The position numbers and the translations under genes were made by a program. From the NCBI GenBank assembly GCA_023388715.1, contig JAEWFT010000016.1, positions 25,823-89,822 of the forward strand: a DNA stretch of 64,000 nt, in the 5' to 3' direction. The DNA is from Pseudomonadota bacterium (GTDB taxonomy: Bacteria; Pseudomonadota; Gammaproteobacteria; Xanthomonadales; Xanthomonadaceae). The notes beneath the pieces are model-generated. The model did not search any database. It saw nothing but the letters and a program-made list of their open reading frames with translations, and was not told the origin of the DNA. The stretch's first letter is position 1, and each line of letters begins with the position of its first letter. Shown in pieces: positions 1 through 8,793 of the stretch.

Positions 1-686
1 CGCATGGCGGGGGTGGCCTTGGCGCGCTGGCCAAACCCCGCGGTGGCGGCGGTCGACGATGCGAATCCCGCGAAGAAGCCCGCGATCGGCAAGCCCCAGC
101 GCGCACCCACGATCCGCAGCGCGAGGTGGCCGGCCGCGCCCACCGCCATCACCAGCAGCGCCAACCGCCCCAGCGACGCCGGCTCGACCACGCCCCAGGG
201 ATCGATGGGGCGGGCAGGCAGCAGCGGCAGCACGATGAGCCCGCTGGCCGCCAGGATCAGCAGGTCGCGCATCTCGTCCTCGGTGATCCAGTCGCGCGTC
301 AGCCGGTGCAGCACCGGCTTGGAGGCCAACAGCACCGCCACCGCCACCCCCAGCCCGGCGGCCAGCGCCGGCTGCGGGATCGCCAGCGCGCCCAGCAGGA
401 AGCTCAGCACGATGGCGACCTCGCCGGTCAGCCCGTTGTCGTCGCGCGCGGTGCGCAGGTAGCTGGCCAGCGCCAGCGCGGCGACCCCGAGCGCGGTCAC
501 CGCCAGCGGCCAGGCGCCCAGCAGCATCGCCACCGCGCCGGCCAGCGCCAGCAGCGCGTGGGTGCGCACGCCGGCCGCCGCACGCGGATGGTCGGCGCCC
601 TTGCGGCGCTCGCGGTCCAGGCCGATCAGCATGCCCAGCCCCAGCGCGGACGCCAGGCCGGCAAAGAGCGTCGAGGGGAGTTCCAT
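1..686 (-). CDS. MgtC/SapB-DUF4010 family membrane protein (partial, C-terminus outside window)
   Basis: The frame is open from an ATG at 684-686 to the window edge, giving 228 residues of an incomplete protein. The first 25 residues carry the MgtC/SapB-type signature GLGMLIGLDRERR. Several hydrophobic helices follow, and a stretch ending in GFFAGFASSTAATAGFGQRAK matches what I know of the DUF4010 half of these two-part proteins. It is an inner-membrane protein of unknown transport or sensing role; MgtC relatives are linked to magnesium homeostasis and acid stress, but that is not shown here. It is divergent from fbp with about 110 bases between them. The family call is fairly sure; the function is open. 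Confidence 0.8.
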   Translation of the reverse strand, partial: MELPSTLFAGLASALGLGMLIGLDRERRKGADHPRAAAGVRTHALLALAGAVAMLLGAWPLAVTALGVAALALASYLRTARDDNGLTGEVAIVLSFLLGALAIPQPALAAGLGVAVAVLLASKPVLHRLTRDWITEDEMRDLLILAASGLIVLPLLPARPIDPWGVVEPASLGRLALLVMAVGAAGHLALRIVGARWGLPIAGFFAGFASSTAATAGFGQRAKATPAM

Positions 687-795
687 CGTTCCAGCATGCC
701 GCAGCGCGCGCCCGCATCCAACCGGCCCGCCCGTGCGCCCTCGATCGCGCCACCGATTGGGCGACAATGGCGCCCCCGCCGCTGCCCGCTTCGCC

Positions 796-1806
796 ATGAC
801 CCCGAACCGTATCTCCCTGACCAGGTTCCTGATCGAGGAACAGCGCGCCGGCCACGTCGGCGCCGACCTGCGCCTGCTGATCGAGGTGGTGGCGCGTGCC
901 TGCAAGACGATCTCAATCGCGGTCGGCAAGGGCGCGCTGGGCGGGGTGCTCGGCGATGCCGGCACCGGCAACATCCAGGGCGAGGCGCAGAAGAAGCTCG
1001 ACGTCATCGCCAACGACGTGCTGCTGGAAGCCAATGCCTGGGGCGGGCACCTGGCCGGCCTGGCATCCGAGGAAATGGACCACAGCCAGCCGATCCCCGA
1101 CGTCTACCCGCGCGGCAACTACCTGCTGCTGTTCGATCCCTTGGACGGCAGCTCCAACATCGACGTCAACGTCTCGGTCGGCACCATCTTCTCGGTGCTG
1201 CGTTGCCCCGAGGGCGTAGTCACCCCCGGCGACGAGCACTTCCTGCAGCCGGGCACCGCGCAGGTGGCCGCCGGCTATTGCGTGTACGGGCCGCAGACCA
1301 CGCTGGTGCTCACGGTCGGCAGCGGCACCCACGCCTTCACCATGGACCGCGAGGTCGGCAGCTTCGTGCTGACCACGCGCGGCATCCGCATTCCCGAGGA
1401 GACCAGGGAATTCGCGGTCAACATGTCCAACCAGCGCTTCTGGGAGCCACCGATGCAGGCCTACGTCGGCGACCTCCTGGCCGGCAAGGAAGGCCCGCGC
1501 CGCAAGGACTTCAACATGCGCTGGGTCGCCAGCATGGTCGCCGACGTGCACCGGATCATGACCCGCGGCGGCATCTTCAGCTATCCGCTGGACAGCAAGT
1601 GCGCGGCCAAGGGCGGCAAGCTGCGGCTGATGTACGAAGCCAACCCGATGGCGATGCTGGTGGAACAGGCCGGTGGCGCCGCCAGTACCGGGCGCACGCG
1701 CCTGCTCGAGGTGCAGCCGACCGCGCTGCACCAGAGGGTGCCCGTGTTCCTGGGTTCGCGCACGGAAGTGGAAGCGGCGGTGGCCTACCACCAGCCCCGG
1801 GACTGA
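796..1806 (+). CDS. fbp: Fructose-1,6-bisphosphatase, class I
   Basis: This is a 336-residue cytoplasmic enzyme that hydrolyses fructose-1,6-bisphosphate to fructose-6-phosphate, the committed step of gluconeogenesis. The metal-binding and active-site signature FDPLDGSSNID is at residues 113-123, and the acidic SEEMD stretch lies just upstream. The C-terminal half contains the substrate-side motif GGIFSYP and the acidic stretch LMYEANPM. Length is normal for proteobacterial class I enzymes. The open frame extends further upstream, but that extension is Arg/Pro-rich and unrelated, so the ATG at 796, which starts MTPNRISLTRFL, is taken as the start. The next gene, a response regulator, is convergent only 12 bases downstream. 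Confidence 0.97.
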   Translation: MTPNRISLTRFLIEEQRAGHVGADLRLLIEVVARACKTISIAVGKGALGGVLGDAGTGNIQGEAQKKLDVIANDVLLEANAWGGHLAGLASEEMDHSQPIPDVYPRGNYLLLFDPLDGSSNIDVNVSVGTIFSVLRCPEGVVTPGDEHFLQPGTAQVAAGYCVYGPQTTLVLTVGSGTHAFTMDREVGSFVLTTRGIRIPEETREFAVNMSNQRFWEPPMQAYVGDLLAGKEGPRRKDFNMRWVASMVADVHRIMTRGGIFSYPLDSKCAAKGGKLRLMYEANPMAMLVEQAGGAASTGRTRLLEVQPTALHQRVPVFLGSRTEVEAAVAYHQPRD

Positions 1807-1818
1807 GCCCGGCGACGC

Positions 1819-2259
1819 TTACTTGCCGCCCGGGGCCTGGTTCAGGCCCAGCCAGTACACCCCGATCTGGCGCGCCGCTTCGATGAAGCGGTCGAACTCC
1901 ACCGGCTTCTGGATGTAGCTGTTGGCCCCGAGCGCGTAGACATCATCGATGTCGAACGGCTCGGCGCTGGTGGTCAGCACCACCACCGGCAGCCCGCGCA
2001 TGCGCGGCTCGGCGCGCAGCGCCTGCAGCACCTCGCGCCCGCTCAGCTTGGGCAGGTTGAGGTCGAGCAGCACCACCGTCGGCAGCGCGGCGCCGGCGCG
2101 CGCTGCATGCGCGCCACGGCCGAACAGGTAATCCAGGGCCTCGACGCCGTCGCTCACATGGTCCAGCACGTGCTGGCTGCCGGCTTCCTCGAACGCGATC
2201 CGGGTCAGCTCCGCATCGTCCGGGTTGTCTTCGACCAGCAGGATCACCTTCTCGCTCAC
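1819..2259 (-). CDS. Single-domain response regulator (CheY/Rcp1-like)
   Basis: A 146-residue stand-alone receiver domain. The acidic pocket is E10-D11, the phospho-acceptor is D66 in VVLLDLNLP, the switch threonine is T96 or T97, and the conserved lysine is K118 in QKPVE. There is no DNA-binding or enzymatic output domain, so it must act by protein-protein contact, as Rcp1-type regulators do. Its ATG overlaps the stop of the upstream histidine kinase by four bases (ATGA), so the two are translationally coupled and almost certainly a cognate pair. The signal sensed and the downstream target are unknown. Confidence 0.93.
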   Translation of the reverse strand: MSEKVILLVEDNPDDAELTRIAFEEAGSQHVLDHVSDGVEALDYLFGRGAHAARAGAALPTVVLLDLNLPKLSGREVLQALRAEPRMRGLPVVVLTTSAEPFDIDDVYALGANSYIQKPVEFDRFIEAARQIGVYWLGLNQAPGGK

Positions 2260-3038
2260 GCCTTCTCCTTCTCTTGCAGGTCGCGCAGACGGACTTCGAA
2301 GGTCGCGCCTGCGCCCTCCACCGCGCGCCCGTGGATGTCGCCGCCGTGCCGCGCGGCCACCTGGGCCGCGATCGCAAGCCCCAGCCCGTGGCCGGCGCCA
2401 TCCTCGGCGCCATGCAGGCGCTGGAACGGTTCGAACAGCTTGTGGGCGTAGGCCGGGTCGAAGCCGATGCCCTCATCGCGGATCCGCAGCAGCAGGCCAT
2501 CCTCGAGGCGCTCGCCCTCGACGCTGACCACCACCTTGTCGCGACGGGCCGAGAAGCGCCAGGCATTGCCGAGAAGCTGCGCCAGCATCGCCTTGAGCAG
2601 CCGCTCGTCGCCGACCACGGTCAGGCCAGGCTGGATGGTCGCCTCCAGCGTGCGTTGCGGCTCGGCGTCCTGCAGTTCCGCCAGGCACCACTCGGCAAGC
2701 ATGCCGAGGTCCACCTGGCCGGGCCGCAGGGTCGCGGTGCCGGCACGCGCCACTTCGACCATGCCCTCCACCAGCGATCCCATCCGCGCGGTCGCGCCGC
2801 GGATGCGGCCAAGCGCCTCGCCGACGTTGCCGCCCGCCTGGTCGCCCAGTTCCATCGCGATGCGCCCCGCGAACCCGTCGATCGCACGAAGCGGCGCGCG
2901 CAGGTCATGCGAGACCCCGTGCATGAAGGCCTGCAGGCGCGCATTGGCGGCCGCGGCCTCGCGCCGTGCGGCGTCGGCCTCGCGCTCCGCGACCTGCAGG
3001 CGGGTTTCGTTGTCCGGTGTCTCCCGGGGGGAGGGCAT
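2256..3038 (-). CDS. Soluble sensor-less histidine kinase
   Basis: A 260-residue kinase with a short coiled-coil N-terminus (residues about 10-37, Ala/Glu/Arg-rich), a HisKA domain with phospho-acceptor H44 in VSHDLRAPL, and a HATPase domain. The N box is LLGNAWRFSARRD, G1 is DEGIGFDP, the F box is KLFEPFQRLHG and G2 is GHGLGLAIA. There is no transmembrane segment and no PAS or GAF sensor, so it is cytoplasmic and needs either a partner sensor or intracellular regulation. It resembles the kinase core of phytochrome-like proteins that pair with Rcp1 regulators, here without the photosensory module. It starts at ATG 3036-3038 and is coupled to the regulator downstream. Confidence 0.92.
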   Translation of the reverse strand: MPSPRETPDNETRLQVAEREADAARREAAAANARLQAFMHGVSHDLRAPLRAIDGFAGRIAMELGDQAGGNVGEALGRIRGATARMGSLVEGMVEVARAGTATLRPGQVDLGMLAEWCLAELQDAEPQRTLEATIQPGLTVVGDERLLKAMLAQLLGNAWRFSARRDKVVVSVEGERLEDGLLLRIRDEGIGFDPAYAHKLFEPFQRLHGAEDGAGHGLGLAIAAQVAARHGGDIHGRAVEGAGATFEVRLRDLQEKEKA

Positions 3039-3134
3039 GGCGACTTCTAATTCTTCTAATTGGCCTATGATGCCTTCACGTCGTCAACACGGCGTGTAGA
3101 GGGGCATGCAGGCTGCGCTTCCGGTGCGGGCACA

Positions 3135-4958
3135 ATGGGATCCATGGACCTGCCACCACTGCTGCTTCCGCAACTCACCTTCGGCGTCATCCTCGCGGCC
3201 GGCCTGTACCTCTTCATCACGGAGAAATTGCGGGTCGACGTCACCGCCATGCTGATCCTGCTGGCGCTGGTGGTCACCGGCGTGCTGGATGCGCGGCAGG
3301 CGCTGTCGGGGTTTTCCAGCGAGCCGGCGATCATCGTGGCCGCGGTGTTCGTGATCTCCGCGGGACTGGCCTCCACCGGCGTCAGCGAACGGATCGGCGC
3401 CTGGATCGGGCGCGCGGGCGGCGGCACCGAATGGCGCACGATCGCGGTGGTGATGCCGGTGGTGGCGCTGCTGGCCTCCTTCAGCCACCACGTGATGGTG
3501 ACCGCGATGATGCTGCCCCTGCTGCTGCGGCATGCGCGCGACCGCCAGCTGCCCGCCTCGCGCCTGCTGATGCCGATGTCGCTGGCGGCCTCGCTCGGCA
3601 CCACGCTCACGCTGTTCAGCGCGCCCGCGTTCCTGCTGGCCAACGACCAGCTCAAGCGCGCCGGCGCGGAAGGCCTCGGCATCTTCTCGATCACCCCGAT
3701 CGGCTTGACCCTGGTGGCGGTGGGCACCGTGTACATGCTGGTGGCACGCTGGGTGCTGCCCAAGCGCAGCGGCGAGGGTGGCGATGACGATTTCCTGCGG
3801 CTCGGGCGCTACCGCACCGAGTTGCTGGTGGTGCCCGGCGGACAGTGGGCCACCCGCACCCTGGCCGACATGCAGAAGGCGATGGGCAAGTCGGTGACCG
3901 TGCATGGCTGGCTGCGCGAGGGCAAGCGCCGCGACGACCTCAGCGCCGGCAGCCCGCTGCTGGGCGGCGACATCCTGCTGGTCGAGGCCAGCGCGGACGA
4001 GCTGATGTCGCTGCACGACGATGCCGGCATGGACCTCAACGCGATCGCCCGCCACGGCGAGACGCTGGGCGGCGAGGGCACCCTGCAGCTGGTGCAGACG
4101 GTGGTTGCGCCGGGCTCCGAGATGCTCGGGCGCAGCATCCGCGAGCTGGATTTCTCGAGCCAGTTCAACGCGGTGGTGGTCGGCTTGTGGCGGCGGACCG
4201 GCCCGGTCGCCGAACGGCTGTCGGACGCGCGCCTGCAGGAGGGTGACCTGCTGGTGCTGTGGGGGCGCACCAATCGCTTCGCCGAGCTGGCCAACCACCA
4301 CGGGTTCCTGCTGCTGGCCCCGTTTGCCGGCGAGGCCAAGCGGCGGCTGCGCGCGCCGCTGGCGCTGGGGATCATGGCCGCGACCATCCTCGCCGCCGCC
4401 ACCGAATGGCTGCCCGCGCCCATCGCGTTCCTCGCCGGCGCGGTGGCGATGGTGGTCACCGGCTGCGTCGACATCAAGCGCGCCTACCGCGAGATCGACG
4501 TGCGCATCTTCGTGATGATCGCCGGCGTGATCCCGCTGGGCATCGCGATGGAGGTCACCGGCACCGCCGACGTGCTGGCCACCGGGATGTCGCACATGGT
4601 GGCCACCTGGCCGCCGCTGGCGATCCTGCTGGTGATGTTCTGGTTCGGCGCGCTGCTCACCCAAGTGATGAGCGATGCCGCCACCACCGCACTGCTGGCG
4701 CCGATCGCGCTGGCGCTGTCGCAGCTGCTGGACATGCCGCCAACGCCGTTCGTGGTGTGCACGGCGCTGGGCGCGGTGGTCGCGTTCCTGACGCCGATCG
4801 GCCACCACGGCAACCTGCTGATCCTCGGGCCGGGCCAGTACCGCTTCGGCGATTTCATGCGCATCGGCCTGCCGCTGACCGTGATCATCTCGCTGGTCAG
4901 CGCATGGATGGCGCGCGCGCTGTGGCTGGGCGGCCCGCTGTGGCCGACGTTCGGCTGA
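3135..4958 (+). CDS. SLC13/DASS-type anion carrier with internal TrkA-C (RCK_C) domains
   Basis: A 607-residue inner-membrane carrier. About five N-terminal helices are followed by a hydrophilic insert (roughly residues 225-400) that reads as two TrkA-C-like domains, one with VVAPGSEMLGRSIRELDF and the second with LQEGDLLVLWGR. The C-terminal membrane half has the Ala/Thr-rich SDAATTALLAPIALAL stretch typical of the second re-entrant loop. Family members move sulfate, dicarboxylates or other anions with sodium; the substrate cannot be read here. The open frame reaches TTG 3060, but residues before ATG 3135 are non-hydrophobic; ATG 3144 is an equally possible start. A pirin gene follows 16 bases downstream. 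Confidence 0.88.
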   Translation: MGSMDLPPLLLPQLTFGVILAAGLYLFITEKLRVDVTAMLILLALVVTGVLDARQALSGFSSEPAIIVAAVFVISAGLASTGVSERIGAWIGRAGGGTEWRTIAVVMPVVALLASFSHHVMVTAMMLPLLLRHARDRQLPASRLLMPMSLAASLGTTLTLFSAPAFLLANDQLKRAGAEGLGIFSITPIGLTLVAVGTVYMLVARWVLPKRSGEGGDDDFLRLGRYRTELLVVPGGQWATRTLADMQKAMGKSVTVHGWLREGKRRDDLSAGSPLLGGDILLVEASADELMSLHDDAGMDLNAIARHGETLGGEGTLQLVQTVVAPGSEMLGRSIRELDFSSQFNAVVVGLWRRTGPVAERLSDARLQEGDLLVLWGRTNRFAELANHHGFLLLAPFAGEAKRRLRAPLALGIMAATILAAATEWLPAPIAFLAGAVAMVVTGCVDIKRAYREIDVRIFVMIAGVIPLGIAMEVTGTADVLATGMSHMVATWPPLAILLVMFWFGALLTQVMSDAATTALLAPIALALSQLLDMPPTPFVVCTALGAVVAFLTPIGHHGNLLILGPGQYRFGDFMRIGLPLTVIISLVSAWMARALWLGGPLWPTFG

Positions 4959-4974
4959 CCTTCCGGAGGACGTC

Positions 4975-5841
4975 ATGAGCATCCTGGTTGCCCCGCGCGA
5001 ACATGACCTCGGCGGCTTCGTCGTGCGCCGCGCGGTCCCCACGATCGAGGTGCGCAGCGTCGGCCCGTTCGTGTTCGTCGACCACATGGGACCGGCGCTG
5101 TTCGAACCCGGCCGCGGCGTCGACGTCCGCCCGCACCCGCACATCGGCTTGGCCACCGTCACCTACCTGTGGGCCGGCGCGCTGCGCCACCGCGACACCC
5201 TTGGCAGCTTGCAGGACATCCTGCCCGGCGACGTCAACTGGATGACCGCCGGCCGCGGCATCGCCCACTCCGAGCGCACCCCGCCGCAGCCGCGCAGCGC
5301 CGGGCATGCGCTGCACGGCATGCAGACGTGGGTGGCGCTGCCGAAGGCGGACGAGGAGGTCACGCCCGCGTTCCACCACCATCCTGCCGACAGCCTGCCG
5401 ACGCTGGCGCGCGCGGGAAGCCGGCTGCGGGTGATCGCCGGCCGCGGCTTCGGCATGGAATCGCCGGTGCGGGTGCATGCGCAGACCTTCAACGTCGCGG
5501 TCGATCTTGAGCCCGACGCCGAACTGGACATCGCCGCGGAAGCGCCCGAGCGCGCGCTCTACGTGCTGGAAGGAAGCGCGCAGCTGGACGGCGCCGACAT
5601 CCCCGAGAAGCACCTGGTCCTGCTCGACGCCGGCGCGCGCCACCGCATGCGCGCGAAGACGCCGGTCAAGGCGATGCTGTTCGGCGGCGAGCCGCTGGAT
5701 GGCCGCCGGCACATGTGGTGGAACTTCGTGTCGTCGTCGAAGGAACGCATCGAGCAGGCCAAGGACGATTGGGTCGCCGGCCGCTTCGGGTTGGTCCCGG
5801 GCGACGAAAGCGAATTCATCCCGCTGCCCGAGCGCCGCTGA
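4975..5841 (+). CDS. Pirin family protein
   Basis: A 288-residue bicupin of the pirin family. The N-terminal cupin carries the expected metal ligands: H54 and H56 in RPHPHIGLATVTYLW, H98 and E100 in AGRGIAHSERTP. Bacterial pirins include quercetin dioxygenases and regulators of redox metabolism; nothing here decides between these roles. A strong ribosome-binding site (GGAGG, 6 bases upstream) supports ATG 4975. It lies 16 bases after the SLC13-type carrier and is probably co-transcribed with it. The following gene is convergent with a 6-base gap. Confidence 0.93.
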   Translation: MSILVAPREHDLGGFVVRRAVPTIEVRSVGPFVFVDHMGPALFEPGRGVDVRPHPHIGLATVTYLWAGALRHRDTLGSLQDILPGDVNWMTAGRGIAHSERTPPQPRSAGHALHGMQTWVALPKADEEVTPAFHHHPADSLPTLARAGSRLRVIAGRGFGMESPVRVHAQTFNVAVDLEPDAELDIAAEAPERALYVLEGSAQLDGADIPEKHLVLLDAGARHRMRAKTPVKAMLFGGEPLDGRRHMWWNFVSSSKERIEQAKDDWVAGRFGLVPGDESEFIPLPERR

Positions 5842-5847
5842 TCCCGC

Positions 5848-6960
5848 CTAGAACAGGCTGCCCTGCGGCGAGGGCGCGCGCGGCGGCACGAACAGGTCCG
5901 TGCGCAGCGGCGGCAGGCCCGGGAAACCGAGCCGGCGACGGGTCTTCGCGAAGCGCATGGCGATCAGCTCGGCAAAGGGGCCCTGCCCGCGCATGCGGAT
6001 CCCGAAGCCGCCCTGGTAGTCCTGCCCGCCGCGCATCTGCCGGACCAGGCTCAGCACCCGCGTGGCGCGGTCGGGATAGTGCAGCTCCAGCCATTCGCGC
6101 CAGATCTGCTTGAGTTCGTGGGGCAGCCGCAACAGCACGTAGCCGGCCGACGCGGCGCCGGCATCGCGCGCGGCCTCGAGGATGTGCTCGAGGTCGTGGT
6201 CGGTGATCATCGGGATCACCGGCGCCACCAGCACCCCAGCCGGAACCCCGGCCTCGTGCAGCGCGGCGAGCATCCGCAGCCGGGTGTGCGGCGCCGCCGC
6301 CCGCGGCTCCAGCTTCGCCGACAGCGCGTTGTCCAGCGTGGTCACCGACACCGAGACGTGCACCAGCCCGTGCCTGGCCAGTTCCGCCAGCAGGTCGAGG
6401 TCGCGCAGCAGCGCGCTGCCTTTCGTCACGATGTGCAGCGGGTGCCGCGCGTCCAGCAACACCTGCAGGCAGGCGCGGCTGAGCCCGTGCTCGCGCTCGA
6501 TCGGCTGCCAGCCGTCGGTGTTGATCCCCAGCGCGATCGGACTGGGGACATGGCCAGGCTTGGCCAGCTCCGCGCGCAGCAGTTCCGGTGCGTTGGCCTT
6601 GGCGAACAGGCGGGTCTCGAAGTCCAGCCCGGGCGAGAGTTCGAGGTAGGCGTGCGAGGGCCGCGCGAAGCAGTACACGCAGCCGTGCTCGCAGCCGCGG
6701 TACGGGTTCACCGACTGCGAAAAGCCGACATCCGGGGACTGGTTGCGGGTGATGATGCTGCGCGCGCGCTCGGTCGCGACCTCGGTGCGCAACCTGGGCG
6801 CCTCCGCTGCGTGCGCATGGAACGAGCCCCAGCCGTCGTCCTCCGCCTGCAGTTCGCGCGTTTCGAAGCGACCGGCCACCCGCGACGCCGCGCCGCGACC
6901 CTTCAACGGCGCGGTGGGCCTGCCTGCATCGCCGGCACGGTGGTCGCGTGCATTTGCCAT
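5848..6960 (-). CDS. PA0069-type radical SAM protein (SPL-related)
   Basis: A 370-residue radical S-adenosylmethionine protein. The cluster motif is C90-x3-C94-x2-C97 within YRGCEHGCVYCFARP, binding a 4Fe-4S centre. The downstream GINTDGWQPIE and HIVTKGSALLRDLDLL stretches fit the family commonly annotated PA0069 or Rv2578c-like, a distant relative of spore photoproduct lyase. The chemical reaction of this family is not established as far as I know. The gene is convergent with pirin and divergent from cardiolipin synthase, with 57 bases between the start codons. Confidence 0.92.
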   Translation of the reverse strand: MANARDHRAGDAGRPTAPLKGRGAASRVAGRFETRELQAEDDGWGSFHAHAAEAPRLRTEVATERARSIITRNQSPDVGFSQSVNPYRGCEHGCVYCFARPSHAYLELSPGLDFETRLFAKANAPELLRAELAKPGHVPSPIALGINTDGWQPIEREHGLSRACLQVLLDARHPLHIVTKGSALLRDLDLLAELARHGLVHVSVSVTTLDNALSAKLEPRAAAPHTRLRMLAALHEAGVPAGVLVAPVIPMITDHDLEHILEAARDAGAASAGYVLLRLPHELKQIWREWLELHYPDRATRVLSLVRQMRGGQDYQGGFGIRMRGQGPFAELIAMRFAKTRRRLGFPGLPPLRTDLFVPPRAPSPQGSLF

Positions 6961-7017
6961 CCCGCCACCCTACCCTGTGCACGTCGCAGCCGTCGCGACG
7001 GGCCCGCGGGGAGGGAC

Positions 7018-8457
7018 ATGCTGGAAGCGCTGCACGCCGGCTGGGAGGCGTTCTGGTCCCTGCCGCACATCCGCGCGTACCTGACCATCGGCTGGCTTGC
7101 CTACCTGGTCGTGCTCGGCGCCTACATCGTCCTGCAGAAGCGCGAACCGGCCGCGACCCTGAGCTGGCTCATCAGCCTGGCCACCCTGCCGTACATCGGC
7201 TTCGTCATCTATTACTTCTTCGGCCCGCAGAAAATCACCCGCCACCGCGCGCGCCGGCGCCGCCAGCGCGCCGGCCTCGACCACGTGCCGCCCACCAGCG
7301 TGGAGTCCGAGGAGCTGCGTTCGCTGGGCCAGGCCAGCACCGGGCTGGCGCCCGCCACCGCGCGCGAGGTGCGCCTGCTGGTCGACGGCGGCGGCAAGTA
7401 CCCGGCGCTGCTGGAGGACATCGCCGCGGCGCGCGACCACGTGCACCTGGCCTATTACATCTACCACCCGGACCGGACCGGCACCGAACTGCGCGATGCG
7501 CTCGTCGAGCGCGCGCGTGCCGGGGTCAAGGTCCGGCTGCTGCTGGACGCGGTCGGTGCCAGCAAGGCCAGCCAGCGCTTCTTCGCCCCGCTGCTGGACG
7601 CCGGTGGCGAGCTTGCCTGGTTCCATCCCGCGCGGCCGTGGATGCTCTGGCGGCGGCCCTGGCTCAACCTGCGGCTGCATCGCAAGATCGTGGTGGTCGA
7701 TGGCCGCGTCGGCTACCTGGGCGGGATCAACATCACCGACGAGCAGGACGAGCGCCTGCGCGAGGACGCCTATCGCGACCTGCACCTGCGGATCGAGGGC
7801 GACCTGGTGCGCAGCCTGCAGGAGACCTTCGTCGAGGATTGGGCCTACACCACCCGGCGTAACGACTTCATCGGCGACGTAGTGCGCGCAATGCCCCAGC
7901 CGCAGGCCGGACCGATCCATGCGCAGCTGCTGGTGTCCGGTCCCGACTCGCCGTGGGAGGCGATCCACCGCCTGCACGTGGGCGCGATCCACGCCGCGGC
8001 GCAACGGGTGTGGCTGGTGACGCCCTACTTCGTGCCCGGCGAGGCGGCGATGATGGCGCTGACCTCGGCCGCACTGGGCGGGCTCGACGTGCGCCTGCTG
8101 GTGCCGCGAATGAGCGACAGCCGGCTGGTCACCTATTGCGTGCGCTCGTTCTACTCCGAGTTGCTGGCGGCCGGGGTCAAGGTCTACGAGTACGGGCCGC
8201 GGATGCTGCACAGCAAGGCGCTGCTGGTGGACGACCACATCGCCGTGATCGGCAGCGCCAACTTCGACCATCGCAGCTTCCGGCTGAACTTCGAGGCCTC
8301 GGTGTTGTTCGACGATGCCGGCGTCGCCGCGCAGCTGGAGCAGCAGATCGAGCGCGAATTCGCGTTCGCGCCGCGCGTACGCGCCAACCGGGAGCGCTCG
8401 CTGCTCAGGCACCGGCTGCCGGAAGGACTGGCCCGGCTGATGGCGCCGCTGCTCTAG
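7018..8457 (+). CDS. cls: Cardiolipin synthase (phospholipase D family)
   Basis: A 479-residue inner-membrane enzyme. Two N-terminal helices (residues about 20-70) are followed by two phospholipase D-like HKD motifs: H221-x-K in LHRKIVVVDG and H398-x-K in LHSKALLVDD, each followed by the expected Gly/Ser/Asn stretch (GSANFDHRS after the second). It condenses two phosphatidylglycerols, or PG and PE in some members, to cardiolipin. Length matches ClsA-type enzymes. The ATG at 7018 is preceded by GGGAGGG, which decides the start against the long in-frame extension upstream. Confidence 0.95.
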   Translation: MLEALHAGWEAFWSLPHIRAYLTIGWLAYLVVLGAYIVLQKREPAATLSWLISLATLPYIGFVIYYFFGPQKITRHRARRRRQRAGLDHVPPTSVESEELRSLGQASTGLAPATAREVRLLVDGGGKYPALLEDIAAARDHVHLAYYIYHPDRTGTELRDALVERARAGVKVRLLLDAVGASKASQRFFAPLLDAGGELAWFHPARPWMLWRRPWLNLRLHRKIVVVDGRVGYLGGINITDEQDERLREDAYRDLHLRIEGDLVRSLQETFVEDWAYTTRRNDFIGDVVRAMPQPQAGPIHAQLLVSGPDSPWEAIHRLHVGAIHAAAQRVWLVTPYFVPGEAAMMALTSAALGGLDVRLLVPRMSDSRLVTYCVRSFYSELLAAGVKVYEYGPRMLHSKALLVDDHIAVIGSANFDHRSFRLNFEASVLFDDAGVAAQLEQQIEREFAFAPRVRANRERSLLRHRLPEGLARLMAPLL

Positions 8458-8524
8458 CCAAGGGCGTATCGCCGCCGCGCCGCTTGCGGGCTACACTGGC
8501 GCGGTCCCGCCGCGGAGCCCCGCC

Positions 8525-8782
8525 ATGCAATGGTTGTTCCTGCTCCTCGCCATCGCCGCCATGGCGCTGGCCTTCGTCACCACCTCCAGCACGGTGCTGG
8601 CCCTGAGCCTGGTCGCGGCGCTGGTGCTGTTCGGCTTGTGGGCGCTGGCACGCTACTCGGCCAAGGTCGCCGACCGCGGCCGCGATGCGTCGATGATGAT
8701 CGATCCGGCCGAATTGCGCCGCCTGCGCGAGATCGCCGAGGCGCGCAAGGCCGCCGGCAACGACGCCCCGCCCGCGCCCTGA
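8525..8782 (+). CDS. Small conserved membrane protein, function unknown
   Basis: An 85-residue protein with two predicted transmembrane helices (about residues 2-20 and 23-43) and a charged cytoplasmic tail containing DPAELRRLREIAEARK, probably helical. I do not recognise a family. It starts at ATG 8525 about 70 bases after cls and its stop lies 11 bases before the proposed pdxJ start, so it is likely in the same transcript. Codon use and GC match the neighbours. Confidence 0.75.
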   Translation: MQWLFLLLAIAAMALAFVTTSSTVLALSLVAALVLFGLWALARYSAKVADRGRDASMMIDPAELRRLREIAEARKAAGNDAPPAP

Positions 8783-8793
8783 CCGCCATCGGC

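Noticed and set aside
3060..3134. TTG 3060 as start of the SLC13-type carrier
   Set aside because: It would add 25 polar residues before the first helix and has no ribosome-binding site; ATG 3135 or 3144 is preferred.
3084..5162. A 692-residue minus-strand open frame opposite the SLC13-type carrier
   Set aside because: His/Gln/Arg-rich shadow of a carrier with clear membrane helices on the plus strand.
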